From positions 1 to 10,121 of the forward strand of contig SBFL01000344.1 of the NCBI GenBank assembly GCA_006227965.1: a DNA stretch of 10,121 bases, read 5' to 3'. Source of the DNA: Bacteroidota bacterium (GTDB lineage Bacteria > Bacteroidota > Bacteroidia > Flavobacteriales > Flavobacteriaceae). A model generated the notes under the pieces. It was not told the DNA's origin and ran no database searches. It saw only the letters and a list, made by a program, of their open reading frames with translations. Of the stretch, positions 5,810-10,121 are shown in pieces. Each line of letters starts with the position of its first letter. Position 1 is the first letter of the stretch. A program made the translations under genes and the position numbers.

Positions 5810-6934
5810 ATGGAACTGAGCTACTGGGAGTTCAAAACCTGGCTTAGCGAAATCGATTTCTGCATTGTCGGGAGCGGCATCACAGGCCTTAGTTGCGCCC
5901 TGTCACTCAGTGAATCCTACCCGGAAGCCCGAATACTCATCCTGGAGAAAGGAATCTTCCCCCAGGGAGCCAGCACCAAGAATGCCGGGTTTGCCTGTTT
6001 TGGCAGCCTGACAGAGATCCTTTCAGACCTTCAGACCCATACGGAGGATGAGATTGTCCAGCTCGTTTCCGACCGCTGGAGGGGCATACAGCTGCTCCGG
6101 AAGCGGTTGGGAGATTCCGGAATTGATTATAAGGGCTGGGGAGGATATGAGGTCTTCCTCAGGGAGGAAGACGCTCTGTATCAACACTGCATGGAACAGA
6201 TGGAACGCATTAACCAGTTGCTTTTCCCGGTTTTTGGAAAGCCGTGTTTCCAGATGACGGAGAACACCTTCGGTTTTAAAGGAACCCTTCCAAAGCTGAT
6301 TCTCAGTTCGGAAGAGGGCCAGATTGACACGGGCAGGATGATGCAGGCGTTACTTGACAGGGTTCAGCGCCGGGTCAATCCGGTGAGAATACTGAACGGT
6401 ATCACACTCGGCGGGTATGAAGACCTGGGGGGGAGGGTCCTGCTGAAAACGGATCAGTTTGAATTCTACTGCAGGAAGCTCCTGTTGGCAACCAACGGTT
6501 TTGCGGCCTCCCTGGGAGACCTTGCCGTAAAACCTGCCCGGGCCCAGGTGCTTGTGACAAACCCCATAAAAGGCCTTAAGGTTAAAGGCACCTTCCATAT
6601 GGATGCAGGGTATTACTATTTCCGTAATGTTGGGGAGCGAATCCTCCTGGGGGGTGGGCGTAACCTGGATACGGAAGGAGAAACCACAACTGAATTCGGG
6701 CAGACAGAGGTGATACAAAACCGCCTGGAATCGCTGTTAAAGGAGGTGATCCTTCCTGGCAAGGAATTCCGGATTGAACAGCGCTGGAGTGGTATCATGG
6801 GGGTAGGCCCGCAGAAAAAACCAATTCTTAAAAAACTCTCCCCGAATGTTGCCTGCGGAGTGCGTCTGGGCGGCATGGGGGTGGCCATAGGAAGCCATAC
6901 GGGAGCTGAGCTTGCCAGGCTAGGGAGCCAATAG
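5810..6934 (+). CDS. FAD-dependent oxidoreductase, DAO (D-amino-acid oxidase-like) family
   Basis: The 374-residue protein has a Rossmann FAD site near the N-terminus: IVGSGITGLSCAL (19-31) followed by ILILEKG (42-48), with Glu46 in the position that usually binds the ribose of FAD. A second conserved patch, QGASTKNAGFACFGS (52-66), resembles the GAS-x-x-N-G/A-G motif of glycine/D-amino-acid/gamma-glutamylputrescine oxidases and of the oxidase half of MnmC. A Gly-rich C-terminal motif, GVRLGGMGVAIGSHTG, closes the FAD-binding fold. The protein likely oxidises a C-N bond in an amine or amino acid, but the substrate cannot be read from the sequence. There is no signal peptide, so it should be cytoplasmic. 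It lies 39 bases after accC and 90 before the permease gene. The start at 5810 gives the N-terminus (MELSYWEFKTW) that I recall from flavobacterial relatives. A tRNA-modifying MnmC2-like role is an alternative. Confidence 0.85.
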   Translation: MELSYWEFKTWLSEIDFCIVGSGITGLSCALSLSESYPEARILILEKGIFPQGASTKNAGFACFGSLTEILSDLQTHTEDEIVQLVSDRWRGIQLLRKRLGDSGIDYKGWGGYEVFLREEDALYQHCMEQMERINQLLFPVFGKPCFQMTENTFGFKGTLPKLILSSEEGQIDTGRMMQALLDRVQRRVNPVRILNGITLGGYEDLGGRVLLKTDQFEFYCRKLLLATNGFAASLGDLAVKPARAQVLVTNPIKGLKVKGTFHMDAGYYYFRNVGERILLGGGRNLDTEGETTTEFGQTEVIQNRLESLLKEVILPGKEFRIEQRWSGIMGVGPQKKPILKKLSPNVACGVRLGGMGVAIGSHTGAELARLGSQ

Positions 6935-7024
6935 CAACGAGTGCCGGAATACCTGTGGCCGTGACCGTTTTTAAAGTTCATTTTTTTAGCGGATATTAAG
7001 GCACCTAATCTCAAGGGTGTCTTT

Positions 7025-8362
7025 ATGGAAATCCTGCTCCTGCTCTTCTCAGTCCTCTGCATCATATGGTTGACCACCCGCCTGAAGGTCCACCCATTTC
7101 TTGCACTCCTGCTTATTTCCATGGGATACGGTGCCCTGGCCGGCATGCCTTTGCAGGCCCTTGTGGAAGCCGTTAATGAAGGATTTGGCAATACTCTGGG
7201 AAAGATCGGGCTGATCATTGTCCTGGGAATCATAATCGGGTCCTTCCTGGAGCATACCGGAGGTGCACGGGCCATAGCCGGCAAGGTGCTCAAATGGATC
7301 GGGAGCAAAAAGGTGCCCCTGGCCATGGGAGTGCTGGGCTACATCGTGTCCATCCCGGTATTTGCCGACAGTGGCTTTATGCTTTTGGATCCGCTTGGAA
7401 AGAGTCTGAGCCGGAAATCGCGGATTTCCCTGGCAGGAACTGCCATTGCCCTGGGCCTGGGCCTTATGGTGTCCCATACCCTGATTCCTCCTACTCCAGG
7501 CCCGATTGCAGCAGCGGGTATCCTGGAGGCGGATCTGGGGCTGGTGATCCTTTTCGGGCTTCCTGTAAGCCTGCTTGCCCTGGCGGTTTCAGTTGTCTTT
7601 GCGAGCCGTTACGCAGCCAAAACCTATATAGATCCGAACGTGGCCCTGGAAGCAGAACCAGAGGAGGAAGGAGTGCCTGCAACCTACAGGCCGGGGTTTA
7701 TCCTGTCGAGTCTGCCGATCGTTGTACCCATCCTTCTGATTGTATTGAAATCTGCGGTGGGTGGGGTAGTGGAAGGACAATCTCCCGTCCTGGCCAGCTG
7801 GGTCGGGTTTTTAGGGGAACCCGTGATCGCTTTAATGATCGGGTTGCTACTGTGTCTGCTACTACCAGCCAAACTCGACAGGCAGATGCTGTCTTCTTCG
7901 GGGTGGGTAGGGCAGGCCGTGCGGGATGCTGCATCTATCCTGCTTATCACCGGTGCCGGGGGGATCTTTGGAACAGTTCTGCAGCGTTCCGGGATTGCTG
8001 AATCCATGGGATCCCTCCTGGCAGCTTATGATCTTGGAATATTCCTGCCTTTTGTCCTGGCGGCGGCCCTGAAAACAGCCCAGGGATCCTCTACGGTAGC
8101 CCTGATAACGGCAGCCTCCATCCTGTTGCCCTTGATGCCTTCCCTCGGGCTGGAATCAGAAATTCAGAAGGCCCTGGCCGTGGTCGCACTGGGGGCCGGC
8201 TCTTCGGTTATTTCCCATGCAAACGACAGTTTTTTCTGGGTGGTGACCCAAATGAGCGGCATGGACGTCCGGACCGGTTACCGGCTATTCGGGGCAGGCA
8301 CATTTCTTTTGGGAACCACGGCTGCCCTGGGCGTATTTATCTGTTCACTGATTTTTGCCTGA
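7025..8362 (+). CDS. GntP-family permease (gluconate/organic acid:H+ symporter-like)
   Basis: A 445-residue inner-membrane protein with hydrophobic segments through most of its length, as expected for the 12-14 helices of GntP. Family signatures are HPFLALLL (23-30), GFGNTLGKIGLIIVLGIIIG (53-72), FLEHTGGA (74-81), SIPVFADSGFMLLDPL (109-124), and the helix-breaking HTLIPPTPGPIAAAGIL (151-167). A late NDSFFWVV matches the conserved Asn-Asp-Ser-x-Phe-Trp region. Members carry gluconate, fructuronate, D-glycerate, D-serine or similar small anions; which one cannot be read here, and no sugar-acid kinase or dehydratase lies beside it. A stretch at about 203-216 (EAEPEEE) forms an acidic loop. AAGGG at 7011-7017 is a reasonable ribosome site for this ATG. 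It ends 9 bases from a convergent gene with no terminator between. Confidence 0.92.
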   Translation: MEILLLLFSVLCIIWLTTRLKVHPFLALLLISMGYGALAGMPLQALVEAVNEGFGNTLGKIGLIIVLGIIIGSFLEHTGGARAIAGKVLKWIGSKKVPLAMGVLGYIVSIPVFADSGFMLLDPLGKSLSRKSRISLAGTAIALGLGLMVSHTLIPPTPGPIAAAGILEADLGLVILFGLPVSLLALAVSVVFASRYAAKTYIDPNVALEAEPEEEGVPATYRPGFILSSLPIVVPILLIVLKSAVGGVVEGQSPVLASWVGFLGEPVIALMIGLLLCLLLPAKLDRQMLSSSGWVGQAVRDAASILLITGAGGIFGTVLQRSGIAESMGSLLAAYDLGIFLPFVLAAALKTAQGSSTVALITAASILLPLMPSLGLESEIQKALAVVALGAGSSVISHANDSFFWVVTQMSGMDVRTGYRLFGAGTFLLGTTAALGVFICSLIFA

Positions 8363-8371
8363 TCGTTGTTT

Positions 8372-9349
8372 TCAAAGGGGCATCCGCTTGTTGATGGTCT
8401 CCAGGGATACATTCAGATAGACTTTGACTCCGGAATCCATTGGTGTTTCTGAATCGAAGACCACACTTCTTCCTGATTCCAGGAGGCCGTAGATCCGGTA
8501 ATGGCTCCCGAGATAATAGGACTGTCTTACCTCAACCAGCATGCCTGATTTTTTCGAAACTTTTAGTTCATGCGGGTACACGATGATATTCCTGGTGGTG
8601 GAGGCATAGGATTTGAGAACCTCGATTGGGATGAGGTTGGCCTCAGACAGTAATTCGGCGGTATACAGGTTCCTGGGTTTTTCGAATAAATCCTGTGTGG
8701 GCCGTATATCCAGGATATCGCGGTCCCTGAGTATCATGACGCGGTCTGCAAACGGCAGGACGTCGTGGTGGTCATGGGAGGCACAGATGCAACTGATGCC
8801 ATTTTTCTTCAGGAACCCGAAAAGGTTGCGCCTCAGCTTGTTCCTTCTGAAATGGTCGATGTGGCTGAAGGGCTCATCCAGCAGCAGCAATTCAGGCCGT
8901 AGTGCCAGCACCCTCGCCAGGGCGACCCGCTGTTGTTGCCCGCCACTTAGGAACTGAACTTTTTTGTCCCGGTACTCGGAAAGCTCCATGGTCTCCATGA
9001 GCTCTTCCGTCCGGGCGGCCATTTCCTCTGGTTCTGCCGGAGACAGGAACTTGCTGATATTTTCCGCCACGGTGGTAAAGGGCATCAAATCGAAATCCTG
9101 CGCCAGATACTTCACATAGGGCCCTCCCGCGACGAGTTGGTAAGCAGGGCCTTTAATGGCCTTCTTCTTCCATCGGATACTTCCGGTCTCAAAAGGGAGC
9201 TCCCCGTACAGGAGCTTCAAAAGGGTGCTTTTGCCACACCCGCTTTCCCCCATAACGGCAAGGTATTCCCCGCCGGCAACTTCAAAGCTAAGGTCTTCCA
9301 GGACGGGTTCCTGGTCATAGGCGAACGATAGGTTTTTTACTCTGAGCAT
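8372..9349 (-). CDS. ABC transporter ATP-binding protein with TOBE-like C-terminal domain
   Basis: The 325-residue protein is a complete ABC ATPase: Walker A GESGCGKST (34-42, Lys40), Q-loop Gln84, signature LSGGQQQRVAL (134-144), Walker B LLLLDEP (154-160) with catalytic Glu159, D-loop SHID (162-165) and switch His192. After about residue 235 comes a beta-rich tail (NIIVYPHELKVS, LVEVRQSYYLGSHYRIYGLL, SVVFDSETP) like the TOBE domain of importers for sugars, polyamines, iron or molybdate, and the pattern YYLG-x-x-YRI is typical of such tails. No permease or binding-protein gene lies beside it, so its partners must be encoded elsewhere. The ATG at 9347-9349 gives MLRVKNLSFAYDQ, the usual start. 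It is read in the same direction as the peptidase gene upstream, but a terminator stands between them. Confidence 0.93.
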   Translation of the reverse strand: MLRVKNLSFAYDQEPVLEDLSFEVAGGEYLAVMGESGCGKSTLLKLLYGELPFETGSIRWKKKAIKGPAYQLVAGGPYVKYLAQDFDLMPFTTVAENISKFLSPAEPEEMAARTEELMETMELSEYRDKKVQFLSGGQQQRVALARVLALRPELLLLDEPFSHIDHFRRNKLRRNLFGFLKKNGISCICASHDHHDVLPFADRVMILRDRDILDIRPTQDLFEKPRNLYTAELLSEANLIPIEVLKSYASTTRNIIVYPHELKVSKKSGMLVEVRQSYYLGSHYRIYGLLESGRSVVFDSETPMDSGVKVYLNVSLETINKRMPL

Positions 9350-9357
9350 GCCGTAAC

Positions 9358-9389
9358 AAAAAAATCCGCTTCCTGAAGAAACGGATTTT
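9358..9389 (-). terminator. Intrinsic terminator after the prolyl oligopeptidase gene
   Basis: On the - strand, AAAATCCG (9389-9382) pairs with CGGATTTT (9368-9361), with an inner CTTC/GAAG stem and a 3-base bulge, followed by T residues (seven in all at 9364-9358). It begins about 18 bases after the peptidase stop. It ends only 8 bases before the ABC ATPase start, which leaves very little room for a separate promoter: no TAnnTTTG box is visible in 9350-9407. Confidence 0.8.
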
Positions 9390-9407
9390 AAAGTGAATTA
9401 CCAATGG

Positions 9408-10121
9408 TTATTCTTTGAACTCTTTCAGGACAGCCTGGTTCGGCAACTCCTCAAAACCCATGTTGTACAGGGTGAATCCGAAGATGTCTGCGTATTGTTC
9501 AATAGTCTTGCTTATGGGCGTTCCTGCTCCATGACCTGCATTTGTTTCAATCCGGATCAATACCGGGTTGGCACCGCTGTGTTTCTCCTGCAGGGTGGCG
9601 GCGAATTTGAAACTATGTGCCGGAACGACCCGGTCATCATGGTCTGCCGTAGTGACCAGGGTGGCCGGATAGGCCACTCCCTGTTCGATATTGTGCAGAG
9701 GTGAGTATCCCTTCAGGTATTCAAACATTTCAGGGCTATCCTCGGACGTCCCATAGTCATAGGACCAGCCGGCACCCGCCGTAAAGGTATGGTAGCGCAA
9801 CATGTCAAGGACCCCGACTGCCGGCAGCGCCACTTTCATGAGTTCGGGCCGCTGGGTCATAACGGCACCCACCAGCAGGCCCCCGTTGGAACCGCCGCGA
9901 ATGGCCAGGTAGTCAGGAGAAGTATACCCTTCAGAGATCAGGTATTCCCCTGCGGCGATGAAGTCGTCGAACACATTCTGTTTGTTCGTTTTGATGCCGG
10001 CGTTGTGCCACTTCTTCCCGTATTCACCTCCACCCCGGATATTCGGGACGGCATATATCCCGCCCTGCTCCATCCAGACAGCATTGGTGGTGCTGAAACC
10101 TGGGGTCAGGCTGACGTTGAA
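9408..10121 (-). CDS. Prolyl oligopeptidase family serine peptidase (S9A), C-terminal part, partial
   Basis: The frame is open to the right edge of the window, so the start and the N-terminal beta-propeller are missing; 237 residues of the catalytic alpha/beta-hydrolase domain are visible. The full triad is present: Ser in GGSNGGLL (visible residue 78), Asp in [11 protein letters not shown] (163) and His in NAGHGAG (197). Their spacing is close to that of porcine prolyl oligopeptidase. [13 protein letters not shown] (27-39) and [17 protein letters not shown] (117-133) are also strongly S9A-like. These enzymes cleave after proline in peptides up to about 30 residues, because the propeller limits entry. 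Many Bacteroidota versions are exported or periplasmic, but the signal sequence would lie outside this window. An internal ATG at 10073 is not the true start: conserved sequence continues upstream of it (FNVSLTPGF). Confidence 0.95.
   Translation of the reverse strand, partial: FNVSLTPGFSTTNAVWMEQGGIYAVPNIRGGGEYGKKWHNAGIKTNKQNVFDDFIAAGEYLISEGYTSPDYLAIRGGSNGGLLVGAVMTQRPELMKVALPAVGVLDMLRYHTFTAGAGWSYDYGTSEDSPEMFEYLKGYSPLHNIEQGVAYPATLVTTADHDDRVVPAHSFKFAATLQEKHSGANPVLIRIETNAGHGAGTPISKTIEQYADIFGFTLYNMGFEELPNQAVLKEFKE

Noticed and set aside
6935..7024. Promoter or terminator between the oxidase and the permease gene
   Set aside because: The stretch is partly A/T-rich (TTTTTTTAG, GATATTAAGG) but no TAnnTTTG box or convincing hairpin with T-run is present; GTGCC...GGCAC arms are short and about 50 bases apart.
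6616..7326. 236-codon open frame on the - strand across the oxidase end and permease start
   Set aside because: Both covered genes are well supported by motifs, and the antisense product shows no family features.
1..10121. CRISPR arrays, insertion sequences, tRNA/rRNA genes, phage or defence modules
   Set aside because: I looked for direct repeats with spacers, terminal inverted repeats, transposase motifs and clover-leaf sequences by eye and saw none; genes fill nearly the whole window with ordinary metabolic functions.

Overview
The window looks like housekeeping chromosome from a Bacteroidota bacterium, most likely a marine-type Flavobacteriaceae with fairly high G+C (about half or a little more by eye). 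I infer this from three things. The clearest promoter has the Bacteroidota form (TTG, 19 bases, TAnnTTTG) rather than -35/-10. Classical Shine-Dalgarno sequences are mostly missing. The gene order DUF177 - rpmF - fabH - accB - accC and the protein wording (for example the L32 and DUF177 sequences) fit this family. A Robiginitalea-like genome is a guess, not something I could test.

Layout. 1-152: the last 49 codons of a membrane protein on the + strand. 149-742: ribE (riboflavin synthase) on the - strand, ending tail to tail with the first gene on a shared CTAG. 743-799: a short divergent promoter region. 800-1879: pdxA (pyridoxal phosphate synthesis). 1892-1921: a strong Bacteroidota-type promoter driving the DUF177 protein gene and rpmF (ribosomal protein L32), closed by a clear intrinsic terminator at 2709-2739. 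2741-2853: a gene-free stretch with two inverted repeats. 2854-5770: fabH, accB and accC, i.e. initiation of fatty acid synthesis plus two subunits of acetyl-CoA carboxylase. 5810-6934: an FAD-dependent oxidoreductase of the DAO family. 7025-8362: a GntP-family organic-acid permease. 8372-9349 (- strand): an orphan ABC ATPase with a TOBE-like tail. 9408-10121 (- strand): the catalytic C-terminal part of a prolyl oligopeptidase, followed by its own terminator.

How they work together. The left two thirds supplies cofactors (B2, B6), a ribosomal protein and the malonyl-CoA/acetoacetyl-ACP entry to lipid synthesis. The L32-plus-fatty-acid linkage resembles the yceD-rpmF-plsX-fabH cluster of proteobacteria, but plsX is absent and accBC takes the downstream place. 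The right third (oxidoreductase, permease, ABC ATPase, peptidase) is more loosely joined and is not an obvious pathway. I found no mobile element, CRISPR array, tRNA, rRNA or phage or defence gene. The window does not appear to hold a dramatic new system. The points most worth a second look are regulatory: the inverted repeats before fabH and at the accB/accC junction, the nearly leaderless DUF177 promoter, and the partnerless ABC ATPase.
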